This document shows, piece after piece, positions 46,404-54,878 of a DNA stretch of 64,000 bases. The translations under genes and the position numbers were made by a program. The stretch is from JAATFS01 sp037145635 (GTDB lineage: Bacteria > Pseudomonadota > Gammaproteobacteria > Xanthomonadales > Xanthomonadaceae). Position 1 is the first letter of the stretch; every line of letters starts with the position of its first letter. Location: the NCBI GenBank assembly GCA_037145635.1, contig JBBCXB010000004.1, positions 248,001 through 312,000 of the forward strand, given 5' to 3'. The notes under the pieces are model-generated. The model was not told the DNA's origin and ran no database searches. It saw only the letters and a program-made list of their open reading frames with translations.

Positions 46404-47044
46404 GCCGCCACCTCCAGGGTGAGCATGCGCGTGCGCACCGGCGGCGCGGCGTAGGCGCCGTGGGTGGTGACCAGCGCGGCGCCGCCCCCGCGCAGGTGCG
46501 CGGAGATCATGCGGTTGACCAGGGTGATGCCGTCCAGGTCGAGGTTGGCGTAGGGCTCGTCCAGCAGCCACAGCGGTGCCGGCGACAGCCATAGCCGCGC
46601 CAGCGCCAGGCGCTTCTTCTGCCCGGCCGAGAGCTGGCGCACCAGCGCGTCCTCGTAGCCGGCCAGCCCGGCGATGGCCAGCGCGCTGCCCGGCATCTGC
46701 TTGGCCCGGCGGCCGTGCAGGCCGCACAGGAAATGCAGGTTCTCCAGCGTCGTCAGGTCCGCCTTCAGCGCCGGCAGGTGGCCGAGGTAGGCCATGAAGC
46801 GGCTGCGCTCGCCGCGCCGGGCCGGGCGGCCGTCGATCTCCAGCGTGCCGGCGTCCAGCGACAGCAGGCCCGCCAGCACCCGCAGCAGGGTGGTCTTGCC
46901 GGCGCCGTTGTCGCCCTGCACCAGCAGCGCCTCGCCGGCATCGACGTGGAAGTCCAGCGGTCCGAAGATCGCTTCCTCGTTGCGGGTGTAGGCCAGGGCA
47001 CGGGCGGCCAGCAGCGGCGGCGCGGAGGACAGCGTTTCGGTCAT
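46400..47044 (-). CDS. ccmA: Haem exporter ATPase CcmA
   Basis: ATPase that releases holo-CcmE. The 214-residue protein shows Walker A VQGDNGAGKTTLLRVL, signature QLSAGQKKRLALARLWL, Walker B LWLLDEPYANLD and a switch His in ALVTTHGAY. It is the first gene of the nine-gene ccm operon, in which nearly every junction overlaps or abuts. Confidence 0.95.
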   Translation of the reverse strand: MTETLSSAPPLLAARALAYTRNEEAIFGPLDFHVDAGEALLVQGDNGAGKTTLLRVLAGLLSLDAGTLEIDGRPARRGERSRFMAYLGHLPALKADLTTLENLHFLCGLHGRRAKQMPGSALAIAGLAGYEDALVRQLSAGQKKRLALARLWLSPAPLWLLDEPYANLDLDGITLVNRMISAHLRGGGAALVTTHGAYAAPPVRTRMLTLEVAA

Positions 47045-47299
47045 GGGGCGGGCGGCGCCCGTCTGGCGACGGAGGCGATCAGCAGGACGGCGGGGAGGCG
47101 CGCATTGTATCGGTCCGGCGCCGCCGGCGGCAGCGCCCGCGATGCGAGGGCGCGGGCGTGGAGGGCGTGCCCGCCGCCGGCGCCGAGGCGGTGCCGGCGC
47201 CAGGCGCCCTCGGGCCGGGACGCTGTTTTGCGGCGGTGCCCGCGACCCGGCGGCATGGCTTTGCGTACACTCGCGGTCCCTTCTGTGCGGAATGGCGTG

Positions 47300-48448
47300 A
47301 TGCCCGTATCGAGCAAGCTGCCCAAGGTGGGCACCACCATCTTCACCGTGATGTCCCAGCTGGCGGCCGAGCACGGCGCGGTCAACCTGGGGCAGGGCTT
47401 CCCGGACTTCGCGGTGCCGCCGCGGCTGGTCGACGAACTCGAGCGTGCCGTGCGCGCCGGCCACAACCAGTACCCGCCGATGACCGGCGTGCCCGCGCTG
47501 CGCCAGGCCATCGCCGGCAAGGCGCTGCGCTGCTACGGCGCGGCGGTGGATGCCGACACCGAGGTCACCGTGACCAGCGGCGCCACCGAGGCCATCTTCA
47601 ACGCCATCCACGCGGTGGTGCGCCCGGGCGAGGAGGTGATCGTGCTGGACCCGGCCTACGACTGCTACGAGCCGGCGATCGAGCTGGCCGGCGCGCGCGC
47701 GGTGCATGTCGCGCTGGACCCGCAGACCTTCGCGGTCGACTGGGGCAGGGTGCAGGCGGCGATCACGCCGAAGACGCGGCTGCTGATGATCAACTCGCCG
47801 CACAACCCCTCCGGCGCGATGCTGGCGGCCGACGACCTGCGCGCGCTGGCCGACCTGCTGCGCGGCACCGACATCTTCCTGGTCTCAGACGAGGTCTACG
47901 AGCACATCGTGTTCGACGGCCGTCGCCACGAGTCGGTCCTGCGCTGGCCGCAGCTGCGCGAGCGCGCCTTCGTGATCTCCAGCTTCGGCAAGACCTACCA
48001 CTGCACCGGCTGGAAGATCGGCTACGCGATCGCGCCGCCGGCGCTGAGCGCGGAGTTCCGCAAGGTCCACCAGTACAACACCTTCACCAGCTTCGGTCCG
48101 GCCCAGCACGCGTTCGCGGCGATGATCCGCGACGAGCCGGAGCACGACGAGCAGCTCGGCGCGTTCTACCAGGCCAAGCGCGACCGCTTCCGGGCGCAGC
48201 TGCTGACCACCCGGCTGAAGCCGCTGCCGGTGCCCGGCGGCTACTTCCAGCTGGTGGACTACTCGGCGGTGAGCGACCTGCCGGACACCGAGTTCGTGAA
48301 GTGGCTGACGGTCGAGCAGGGCGTGGCCGCGATCCCGCTGTCTCCGTTCTACGAGGCCCCGCCGAGCGGCCAGCGCCTGGCGCGCCTGTGCTTCGCCAAG
48401 AACGAGGCCACGCTGGATGCGGCGATCGAGCGGTTGCGGCAGCTCTGA
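47300..48448 (+). CDS. Methionine/glutamine-type aminotransferase (YbdL-like)
   Basis: PLP-dependent class I/II aminotransferase, 382 residues. Family features: NLGQGFPDFAVPPRLVDEL at the start, YPPMTGVPALRQAIAGK, INSPHNPSGAML, VSDEVYEHIVFDG, and the PLP-lysine segment SFGKTYHCTGWKIGY. These match YbdL methionine aminotransferases and glutamine transaminase K. The ATG at 47300 is preceded by a GTG one codon earlier. The next gene encodes an omega-amidase; together they would transaminate 2-oxo acids using glutamine or methionine and clear the ketoglutaramate. Confidence 0.9.
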   Translation: MPVSSKLPKVGTTIFTVMSQLAAEHGAVNLGQGFPDFAVPPRLVDELERAVRAGHNQYPPMTGVPALRQAIAGKALRCYGAAVDADTEVTVTSGATEAIFNAIHAVVRPGEEVIVLDPAYDCYEPAIELAGARAVHVALDPQTFAVDWGRVQAAITPKTRLLMINSPHNPSGAMLAADDLRALADLLRGTDIFLVSDEVYEHIVFDGRRHESVLRWPQLRERAFVISSFGKTYHCTGWKIGYAIAPPALSAEFRKVHQYNTFTSFGPAQHAFAAMIRDEPEHDEQLGAFYQAKRDRFRAQLLTTRLKPLPVPGGYFQLVDYSAVSDLPDTEFVKWLTVEQGVAAIPLSPFYEAPPSGQRLARLCFAKNEATLDAAIERLRQL

Positions 48449-48452
48449 ACCG

Positions 48453-48610
48453 CCGGGAATGGGGAATCGGGAAGCGGGAATGGTGGAACGCCGGCATTCC
48501 GCTTAGCCTTCCCCATTCCCCATTCCCCATTCCCCATTCCCCATTCCCCATTCCCCATTCCCCATTCCCCATTCCCCATTCCCCATTCCCCATTCCCCAT
48601 TCCCCATTCC
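48453..48610. repeat. Intergenic inverted repeat containing the CCCCATT array
   Basis: A G-rich left arm (48453-48481, GGGAATGGGGAATCGGG and similar) faces the C-rich tandem array on the right, so the spacer can fold into a long imperfect hairpin. It belongs to the same sequence family as 28321-28440. Confidence 0.8.
48511..48608. repeat. Tandem CCCCATT array, 14 copies
   Basis: Fourteen uninterrupted copies of the 7-base unit CCCCATT, ending 11 bases before the ATG of the omega-amidase gene. The minus strand reads (AATGGGG)14, a series of G4 runs spaced by three bases. The array occupies the place where a ribosome binding site would be expected. Confidence 0.95.
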
Positions 48611-48619
48611 CGGACTCCA

Positions 48620-49435
48620 ATGACCGACCTCCGCCTTTCCCTGGTCCAGGGCGCCACCCGCTGGCACGATCCGGCCGGCAACCGCGAGTACTACGGCGCG
48701 CTGCTCGCGCCGCTGGCCGGGGCCACCGACCTGGTGGTGTTGCCGGAGACCTTCACCAGCGGGTTCTCCAACGACGCCCTCGACCAGGCCGAGGGCATGG
48801 ACGGGCCGACCGTGGCCTGGATCCGCGAGCAGGCCGCGCGGCTGGGGGCGGCGGTCACCGGCAGCGCGCAGCTGCGTACCGCCGAGGGCGTGTTCAACCG
48901 GCTGCTGTGGGCCACGCCCGACGGCGGCCTGCAGACCTACGACAAGCGCCACCTGTTCCGCTACGCCAACGAGCACAAGCGCTACGCCGCCGGGCGCGAC
49001 CGCCTGAGCGTGGAGTGGAAGGGCTGGCGGATCAACCCGCAGGTCTGCTACGACCTGCGCTTCCCGGTGTTCTGCCGCAACCGCTACGACGTGGAGCGGC
49101 CCGGGCAGCTGGATTTCGACCTGCAGATCTTCGTCGCCAACTGGCCGTCGGCGCGGGCGTATCCGTGGCGGACGCTGCTGCGCGCGCGCGCCATCGAGAA
49201 CCTCTGCTACGTGGCCGCGGTCAACCGGGTCGGCGTGGACGGCAACGCGCTGCACTATGCCGGCGACAGCGCGGTGATCGACTTCCTCGGGCAGCCGCAG
49301 GTCGAGATCCGCGAGCGCGAGCAGGTGGTCACCACGACGATCTCCGCGCAGGCCCTGGCCGAGCACCGCGCCCGCTTCCCGGCCATGCTCGATGCCGACG
49401 CCTTCGAGCTGGGCGCGCCCCACGCCGATCGCTGA
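48620..49435 (+). CDS. Omega-amidase (YafV/Nit2-like nitrilase-family protein)
   Basis: Hydrolyses alpha-ketoglutaramate or alpha-ketosuccinamate. The 271-residue nitrilase-fold protein carries the catalytic triad: Glu in LVVLPETFTSGFS, Lys in YDKRHLFRYANE, Cys in INPQVCYDLRFPVF. These are the motifs of YafV. The start at 48620 lies 11 bases from the repeat array and has no recognisable ribosome binding site. Paired with the upstream aminotransferase. Confidence 0.92.
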   Translation: MTDLRLSLVQGATRWHDPAGNREYYGALLAPLAGATDLVVLPETFTSGFSNDALDQAEGMDGPTVAWIREQAARLGAAVTGSAQLRTAEGVFNRLLWATPDGGLQTYDKRHLFRYANEHKRYAAGRDRLSVEWKGWRINPQVCYDLRFPVFCRNRYDVERPGQLDFDLQIFVANWPSARAYPWRTLLRARAIENLCYVAAVNRVGVDGNALHYAGDSAVIDFLGQPQVEIREREQVVTTTISAQALAEHRARFPAMLDADAFELGAPHADR

Positions 49436-49521
49436 ACGGAGGCGTGCCGGCCCGGTGGCGTTGTCGCGGACGCGACGCCGCCGCTGCTACGCTCGGCCCC
49501 ACTTCCAAAGGGACGCCCGAC

Positions 49522-49956
49522 ATGACCAAGACCTTTTGCCTGATGGCGGTGCTCGCCGCCGCCTCGCTCGCGCCGCAGGCACACGCCGCCGGCAACATCG
49601 ATTGCGAACTCTCGTTCAACCTGTCCGGCTGGTCGGTGTTCTACAAGACCGCCAGCGGTACCGGCACCATCACCTGCGACAACGGCTCCAGCATCCCGGT
49701 CAAGATCAGCGCCAAGGGCGGCGGCCTGACCGTGGGCAAGTCCAAGATCACCGGCGGACGCGGCAAGTTCACCGGCGCCTACAGCCTGAACGACCTGTTC
49801 GGCACCTACGGCGGCGCCGAGGCGCATGCCGGCGCGGTCAAGTCCAGCAATGCCCAGGTCGTCACCAAGGGCGACATCTCGCTGGCGCTGGCCGGCACCG
49901 GCAAGGGCTGGGACCTGGGCGTGGGCTTCGGCAACTTCGTCATCGAGCGCCGCTGA
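49522..49956 (+). CDS. Small exported protein of unknown function
   Basis: A 144-residue protein with a clear signal peptide (MTKTFCLMAVLAAASLAPQA, cleavage near AHAA). The mature part has two cysteines (IDCELSF, TITCDNGSS) and is rich in Gly and beta-strand patterns (GGGLTVGKSKITGGRGKF, KGDISLALAGTGKGW, then GVGFGNFVIERR at the end), suggesting a small periplasmic beta-barrel or sandwich. I do not recognise the family with confidence. Followed by a strong hairpin at 50084. Confidence 0.8.
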   Translation: MTKTFCLMAVLAAASLAPQAHAAGNIDCELSFNLSGWSVFYKTASGTGTITCDNGSSIPVKISAKGGGLTVGKSKITGGRGKFTGAYSLNDLFGTYGGAEAHAGAVKSSNAQVVTKGDISLALAGTGKGWDLGVGFGNFVIERR

Positions 49957-50083
49957 GCCAGCGCCCTAGGCGTTCCGGTCGCGCCACGGCGCGGGCCGGA
50001 CAGGTGCCCTTGGGCGGTACGCCTGCACCGCCCTCCGTCCGCGGCGGATCGCCCGCCCGGCCGGCGACAGCGGGTAGCGCCAT

Positions 50084-50121
50084 ACACACGAACGGCCTCC
50101 GAAAGGAGGCCGTTCGTGTGT
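50084..50121 (+). terminator. 17-bp perfect hairpin with GAAA loop
   Basis: ACACACGAACGGCCTCC (50084-50100) pairs perfectly with 50105-50121 around a GAAA tetraloop. No T-run follows. It is the most stable structure between the two convergent genes and probably marks the end of the exported-protein message. Confidence 0.6.
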
Positions 50122-50286
50122 GCGGGCGGCGGCTCGCGGCGTACGCGGCGACCGCGCGTGCGCGAGATCGCCGTGCACGCCGGCTTGTCAGCGTCTCCAG
50201 GTCCCCACGTCCCGCATCGTGGCCATACGGCCGTCGCGGTTCTCACGCCGAAGCCCGCGCTGGCGCCCTGGAGCGGCGCCAAAGCA

Positions 50287-50310
50287 GAACGGCTCCCGAA
50301 GGAGCCGTTC
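50287..50310 (-). terminator. rluB 3' hairpin with UUCG loop
   Basis: A perfect 10-bp stem (50287-50296 with 50301-50310). On the minus strand the loop reads TTCG closed by C-G, an exceptionally stable RNA tetraloop. It starts 25 bases after the rluB stop and has only a weak T-rich tail. Confidence 0.6.
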
Positions 50311-50334
50311 CGATCAGGTCACCGCCAGGCCGCC

Positions 50335-51921
50335 TCAGCGGCCGCGGTTGCCGCCCCCGGGCGGACGCCGATTGCCGCCCGGGCCGGGCCGGCCGCCGCC
50401 CGGTGCGCCGGTGCGCGGGCCGCCAGGGCCGCGGTTCTGGCCGCCGGCCGGACGCCCGCCGGGACGTGCCGCGGCCGGACGCGCCGCCCCGTAGGGCGAA
50501 AAGCCGGGGTTGGCGTGGTCGGACGGGAAGCTAGGCGCGTTGCCCGGGTGGCCGTAAGGGTGCTTGCGCTGGCCCTGCGACGCGCCCTGCGACTGCCCGC
50601 CGCCGGCACCGCCGCGGCCCTGGCCGGCGCCCGGCCCGCGCGCCGCGCCGGTCCCCGGACGGCCACCGGCATTCGGGCCCTTCGGCTTGTTGCCGTAGGG
50701 ACGCGGCTGGCCCTGGCCGCCCGGCCCGGCGTTGCGATGGCCGCTGGGGCCGGTGCTCACGCCCTCCGGCACGTACCAGCTGCGGAATGCGGCCGGGTTG
50801 CCCTCGGGCAGCGCGCGGTCGCCCTTGGGCTTGCGCTGCTTGAACGGCTTCTGCGACTGCTTGGCCGCCGCCTCGCCACTGACGGTCAGGCCGCCCTTGA
50901 AGCCGCCCGGCTTGCCGCGACCGCGGCCGCGGTCCTCGCGCACGTTGTCGAAGCGGCGCAGCTCGCGGCCTTCGTCGGCGGTGTTGTGGCCGTTGACGTA
51001 GGCGTTGCCGCGGCCGCCGTCGCGTCCCACGTGCACCGTCGCCTTGGCGCGGCGCTGGCCGATCACCGGCTGCAGCGTCAGCGCCGAAGGCGCGCCTTCC
51101 TCCAGCTTGAGCTCGTTGCGCAGCGCCTCGACCTTCTCCTGCGGCAGTTCCACCGACTGTCCGCGCAGCAGCTCGCGCGGCAGCGCGACCTTGCCGTAGC
51201 GGGTGCGCTTGAGGCGGCTGACCTGGCAGCCCTGCGATTCCCACAGGCGCCGCACCTCGCGGTTGCGGCCTTCCTTGACCACCACGCGGAACCAGTCGTG
51301 CGAATCGGTGCCGCCGATGCGTTCGATCTCGTCGAACTTGGCCGGGCCGTCCTCCAGCGCCACGCCGCGGGCGAGGCGGTCCACCAGGTTGTCCGGCACG
51401 CGCTCCTGGCCTTCCGGGGCGCGCACGCGCACCACGTACTCGCGCTCGACCTCGTAGGACGGATGCATCATCGCGTTGGCCAGCTCGCCGTCGGTGGTCA
51501 GCAGCAGCAGGCCGGTGGTGTTGATGTCCAGGCGGCCGATCGCGATCCAGCGCGCGCCCTTGAGGGCCGGCAGCGCTTCGAAGATGGTCGGGCGGCCCTC
51601 GGGATCCTCGCGGGTGGTCACTTCGCCTTCGGGCTTGTTGTAGACCAGCACGCGCGAGGACTCGGTCAGCGCGCTGGCGACGAAGCTGCGGCCGTCCAGT
51701 TCGATCTTGTCGCCGCTCTTGACCGACATGCCGGTCTGCGCGATCTCGCCGTTGACCTTGACCAGGCCGTCGGCGATGCGCTGTTCCAGCGCGCGGCGCG
51801 AACCCAGGCCGGCCTGGGCCAGCACCTTGTGCAGGCGCTCTTCGAGCTTGGACGGCTCGGCAGCGCTGTCGCGCTTGAGGGAGAGCTTGTTCAACGACAG
51901 CTTGCGGGGGGTGTCACTCAT
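50335..51921 (-). CDS. rluB: 23S rRNA pseudouridine synthase RluB with long Gly/Pro/Arg-rich tail
   Basis: Modifies U2605 of 23S rRNA (E. coli numbering). Residues ~28-80 form an S4 domain (LEERLHKVLAQAGLGSRRAL, VNGEIAQTGMSVKSGDKIEL) and ~90-270 the RsuA-type catalytic domain with the active Asp in IGRLDINTTGLLLLT, and a later GRNREVRRLWESQG. From ~290 to 528 the protein is low-complexity, rich in G, R, P, Q and N (GGRPGTGAARGPGAGQGRGG), likely a disordered RNA-binding extension. ATGA overlap with scpB. Confidence 0.92.
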   Translation of the reverse strand: MSDTPRKLSLNKLSLKRDSAAEPSKLEERLHKVLAQAGLGSRRALEQRIADGLVKVNGEIAQTGMSVKSGDKIELDGRSFVASALTESSRVLVYNKPEGEVTTREDPEGRPTIFEALPALKGARWIAIGRLDINTTGLLLLTTDGELANAMMHPSYEVEREYVVRVRAPEGQERVPDNLVDRLARGVALEDGPAKFDEIERIGGTDSHDWFRVVVKEGRNREVRRLWESQGCQVSRLKRTRYGKVALPRELLRGQSVELPQEKVEALRNELKLEEGAPSALTLQPVIGQRRAKATVHVGRDGGRGNAYVNGHNTADEGRELRRFDNVREDRGRGRGKPGGFKGGLTVSGEAAAKQSQKPFKQRKPKGDRALPEGNPAAFRSWYVPEGVSTGPSGHRNAGPGGQGQPRPYGNKPKGPNAGGRPGTGAARGPGAGQGRGGAGGGQSQGASQGQRKHPYGHPGNAPSFPSDHANPGFSPYGAARPAAARPGGRPAGGQNRGPGGPRTGAPGGGRPGPGGNRRPPGGGNRGR

Positions 51922-52793
51922 TTGCTTGGCTCCGGCCGGCGATCTGCGTCGGCCTCTGGTTCGGGATCGGCTTCGTCAACAGCCACGGTCGTCGTCGCGA
52001 CGGCGTTGTCTTCGTCTTCGTTCACATCGGCCGCGCGCGTGCCCGGCGCGGTTTCGGGTTCGCCGGTGAGGGCGGGGTGCTGCGATTCTTCGGTGTCCAC
52101 GTCCGGCGCATCGCCGGCGCCGTCCTGTGCCGCCGGCGCGTCGGCCGCGACCGGGGAGGGCGCGTCCGCCGGCGGCGGCGCGGCGTCCGCCTCCAGCGCC
52201 GCCCCGGCGGGGATGCTGCCGGCCGGCTGGCCGTCGCCGTCCAGCGGCAGCTGCGGTTCCAGCTCGCCGATGTCGCGCAGTTCCGACAGCGGTGGCAGCT
52301 CGTCCAGGCGCTTGAGGCCGAAATAGTCCAGGAACGCCTTGGTGGTGCCGAACAGCGCCGGTCTGCCCGGCACGTCGCGGTGGCCCACCACGCGGATCCA
52401 CTCGCGTTCCTCCAGAGCCTGGATGATGTTGCTGCTGACCGCCACGCCGCGCACCTGCTCGATCTCGCCGCGGGTGATCGGCTGGCGGTAGGCGATCAGC
52501 GCCAGCGTCTCCAGGGTGGCCCGGGTGTACTTGGTGCGGCGTTCGGTCCACAGCCGCGCCACCCAGGGATGGACCTCGGCCGAGACCTGGTAGCGGAAGC
52601 CGGAGGCGACCTCCACCAGCTCCACGCCGCGTCCCTGGCAGCCGTCGCGCAGCTGTTCCAGCGCGCGCTCGACGCTGCCCGGGGGCGCCGGCTCCTCTTC
52701 GGGAAACAGCCCGTGCAGCTGCGCCAGCGCCAGCGGCTGGGTGCTGGCCATCAGCGCGGCTTCTACGATGCGGTTGATCAGCGGTTGATCCAT
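51918..52793 (-). CDS. scpB: Segregation and condensation protein ScpB
   Basis: Winged-helix partner of ScpA in the SMC complex. The 291-residue protein has two winged-helix domains; conserved segments are YTRATLETLALIAYRQPITRGEIEQVRGVAVS and FGTTKAFLDYFGLKRLDELPPL. About 100 extra C-terminal residues are acidic and Ala/Pro-rich. It starts 18 bases after scpA. Confidence 0.94.
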   Translation of the reverse strand: MDQPLINRIVEAALMASTQPLALAQLHGLFPEEEPAPPGSVERALEQLRDGCQGRGVELVEVASGFRYQVSAEVHPWVARLWTERRTKYTRATLETLALIAYRQPITRGEIEQVRGVAVSSNIIQALEEREWIRVVGHRDVPGRPALFGTTKAFLDYFGLKRLDELPPLSELRDIGELEPQLPLDGDGQPAGSIPAGAALEADAAPPPADAPSPVAADAPAAQDGAGDAPDVDTEESQHPALTGEPETAPGTRAADVNEDEDNAVATTTVAVDEADPEPEADADRRPEPSK

Positions 52794-52811
52794 TCGGTCT
52801 GTGGTATCGGC

Positions 52812-53720
52812 TCAGATGGGGTCGTTGGCGGCGGCGTCGCCTTCGTCGAATTCGCTCGAGAACTGCAACGGCTCGTTGGTGTTGCCCAGCGCCAGCGACT
52901 TGACGTAGATCGGCGCCAGCGGACCTTCCTGGACGATGTCCAGCAACTGCTCCTTGGCCAGCTCCAGCAGCGCCAGGAAGGTGACCAGCACCCCGAGCTT
53001 GCCTTCCTCGGCGGTGAACAGCGATTCGAACCGGTAGAACCTGCCGTCGTCCAGGCGGCCCAGCACGTCGCCCATCCGCTGCCGCACGCTCAGCGCCTCG
53101 CGCTTGATCGCGTGGCCGGTGAACAGCTCGGCGCGCTTGAGCACGTCGTACAGCGCCAGCAGCATTTCCTTCAGCTCCACCGGCGGCGGCAGCTTGACCG
53201 CCGCGCGGTCCGGCACGTGCGCCTGCACCGGTGCGGTGTCGCGGCCCTGGCGGGGCAGCTCGTCCAGGTCCTCGGCGGCCTGCTTGAAACGTTCGTACTC
53301 CTGCAGGCGCCGCACCAGTTCCGCGCGCGGATCCTCCTCTTCGCCTTCCTGGCTCGGCGGCCGCGGCAGCAGCATGCGCGACTTGATCTCGGCCAGGATC
53401 GCGGCCATCACCAGGTACTCGGCCGCCAGCTCGAAGCGCAGCTCCTGCATGACGTTGATGTAGTCCACGTACTGCCGGGTGATCTCGGCGACGGGGATGT
53501 CCAGGATGTCCAGGTTCTGCCGGCGGATCAGGTACAGCAGCAGGTCCAGCGGCCCTTCGAACGCGTCGAGGATGACTTCCAGCGCGTCCGGCGGAATGTA
53601 CAGGTCCTGGGGGATCTGCAGCACCGCCTGCCCATGCACCACCGCCAGCGGCATTTCCTGCTGCTGTGGCGACGAAGGCTGGGTTGGCGGATTCGCGTCT
53701 TGCGCGAGTTCGGAATTCAT
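52812..53720 (-). CDS. scpA: Segregation and condensation protein ScpA
   Basis: Kleisin of the SMC-ScpAB complex. The 302-residue protein shows AFEGPLDLLLYLIRRQNLDILDIPV near residue 50, YLVMAAILAEIKSRMLLPRP, and a C-terminal winged-helix segment VLVTFLALLELAKEQLL. The ATG at 53720 leaves ~45 polar residues before the conserved domain. The frame stays open upstream to 54128, but that part has no family similarity. Confidence 0.94.
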   Translation of the reverse strand: MNSELAQDANPPTQPSSPQQQEMPLAVVHGQAVLQIPQDLYIPPDALEVILDAFEGPLDLLLYLIRRQNLDILDIPVAEITRQYVDYINVMQELRFELAAEYLVMAAILAEIKSRMLLPRPPSQEGEEEDPRAELVRRLQEYERFKQAAEDLDELPRQGRDTAPVQAHVPDRAAVKLPPPVELKEMLLALYDVLKRAELFTGHAIKREALSVRQRMGDVLGRLDDGRFYRFESLFTAEEGKLGVLVTFLALLELAKEQLLDIVQEGPLAPIYVKSLALGNTNEPLQFSSEFDEGDAAANDPI

Positions 53721-54072
53721 CGGGTCGACATCGGGTGGTGCGGTAGCCGGAGCGGTCCGGATCCGGTCCGGCGCAAGCATTGCCTTGGTTGGTGCGGTCC
53801 CTGCCGTGCCCGCGTCGGCACGATCCCACAGATCAACAAAAAGCGTGCACCGCACGTCATGCGGTGACGGAACAGCGAGGAGGTCGTCTACGCGGACCGG
53901 CGGTTGGGCAGCGAATCGGTCGTCGGGGGATGTGAGACGCCTGGGCCGACGGGCCGCTGCACCCGGTTGCGTGCAATGTTCGCAAGGGTAATGCGTGCGT
54001 GGGGGCGGTGTCCAGCGCCATGACCGATAGAATGGGGGTTGATCTGGCGCAATGTCCGAAACGAGGTGCGAT
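53721..54072. other. Divergent region between scpA and the yciI-like gene
   Basis: 352 bases. A plus-strand TAGAAT at about 54028-54033 could be the -10 of the yciI-bolA unit; no matching -35 is clear. The promoter of the scpA operon must also lie here. The open frame on the minus strand is not convincingly coding. Confidence 0.55.
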
Positions 54073-54372
54073 ATGTGGTACGTGATCGAAGGGTATGACG
54101 GCGCCCAGGCGGGCGAGGGCCGGCGCACGGCGCGTCCGGCGCACCTGGCCCGCCTGCAGGCGCTGAGCCAGGCCGGTCGCCTGCTGGTGGCCGGCCCGTG
54201 TCCGGCGGTGGATGCCGAGGATCCGGGCCCGGCCGGCTTCAGCGGCAGCGTGGTGATCGCCGAGTTCGCCTCGCTGCAGGAGGCCCGGGCCTGGGCCGAT
54301 GCCGATCCCTACGTGGACGCGGGCGTCTACACGCGGGTCGAGGTCCGTCCGTTCCGCAAGGTGCTGCCGTGA
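54073..54372 (+). CDS. YciI-family protein
   Basis: A 99-residue YciI protein: MWYVIEGYDG, RPAHLARLQALSQAGRLLVAGP (with the conserved His), SGSVVIAEFASLQEARAWADADPYVDAGVYTRVEV split over the last half. The active-site-like His and Asp of YciI are kept. I chose the ATG at 54073, with GAGG ahead; an ATG at 54052 would add seven residues. GTGA overlap with bolA. Confidence 0.9.
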   Translation: MWYVIEGYDGAQAGEGRRTARPAHLARLQALSQAGRLLVAGPCPAVDAEDPGPAGFSGSVVIAEFASLQEARAWADADPYVDAGVYTRVEVRPFRKVLP

Positions 54373-54641
54373 GCCGGATCGAGCGCATCCGCTCGGCCCT
54401 GGACGCGGCCTTCGCGCCCTCGCGGCTGGAGGTGGAGGACGACAGCCACCGCCATGCCGGCCATGCCGGCGCGCGCGACGGCCGCGGCCATTTCAACGTG
54501 GTGGTGGTCAGCCCCGTGTTCGCGGGCCTGGGGTCGCTGGCGCGTCACCGGGCCGTGTATGCCGCACTGGGCGAGATGATGCAGACCGACATCCACGCAC
54601 TCTCTATAAAGGCGTACGCCGACGCCGGCGAGGCGGCCTGA
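54369..54641 (+). CDS. bolA: BolA-family protein
   Basis: A 90-residue BolA protein, which binds [2Fe-2S] with monothiol glutaredoxins. Motifs: LEVEDDSHRHAGHAG (His ligands), HFNVVVVSPVFAGLGSLARHRAVY, and IHALSIKAYA near the end. GTG start overlapping the yciI-like stop. yciI-bolA pairs are common in gammaproteobacteria. Confidence 0.93.
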   Translation: MSRIERIRSALDAAFAPSRLEVEDDSHRHAGHAGARDGRGHFNVVVVSPVFAGLGSLARHRAVYAALGEMMQTDIHALSIKAYADAGEAA

Positions 54642-54818
54642 GGCGGCTGTCCCGCGCGCGTGTCCCGGCGTGTCGCGCGCCGGGACGGGGGCACGAAGCA
54701 GGACATGAATGCCGCATTTATGTTGCGTCGCACCAAGAATTCACGTCTTCTATACGTAATAAATCCTTGATTTCACTTGGTTTTCAAATGCAAGTAACGC
54801 GGGGGTTACAACTGCGCT

Positions 54819-54832
54819 TGGAAACGATTACA
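54819..54832. promoter_or_regulatory. LacI-type operator before its regulator gene
   Basis: TGGAAACGATTACA matches the perfect palindrome at 59060-59073 in 12 of 14 positions and has the CG centre typical of LacI-family operators. It lies 46 bases before the regulator start, suggesting autoregulation. Confidence 0.65.
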
Positions 54833-54878
54833 GTCCGCGCCGAATTCCCCCAATGCTGGGACCGCGGAGGTCGTTTAG

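Larger units (their letters stand above)
49957..50334. other. Intergenic region between convergent genes
   Basis: 378 bases between the exported protein (+) and rluB (-). It holds two perfect hairpins, listed separately; the remainder shows no coding features. Confidence 0.6.

Noticed and set aside
48511..48608. CRISPR-like tandem repeats
   Set aside because: Units are 7 bases with no spacers and no cas genes nearby; a simple tandem repeat.
48349..48681. Minus-strand open frame encoding repeated MGNGEWG units
   Set aside because: The repeat protein is only the translation of the (AATGGGG)n array; no promoter, ribosome binding site or conserved flank.
52077..53867. 596-codon plus-strand open frame opposite scpA/scpB
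   Set aside because: Antisense shadow of two conserved genes.
53721..54128. N-terminal extension of ScpA by about 136 residues
   Set aside because: The frame is open but lacks similarity to ScpA, runs across the yciI-like gene start, and the ATG at 53720 gives a normal-length protein.
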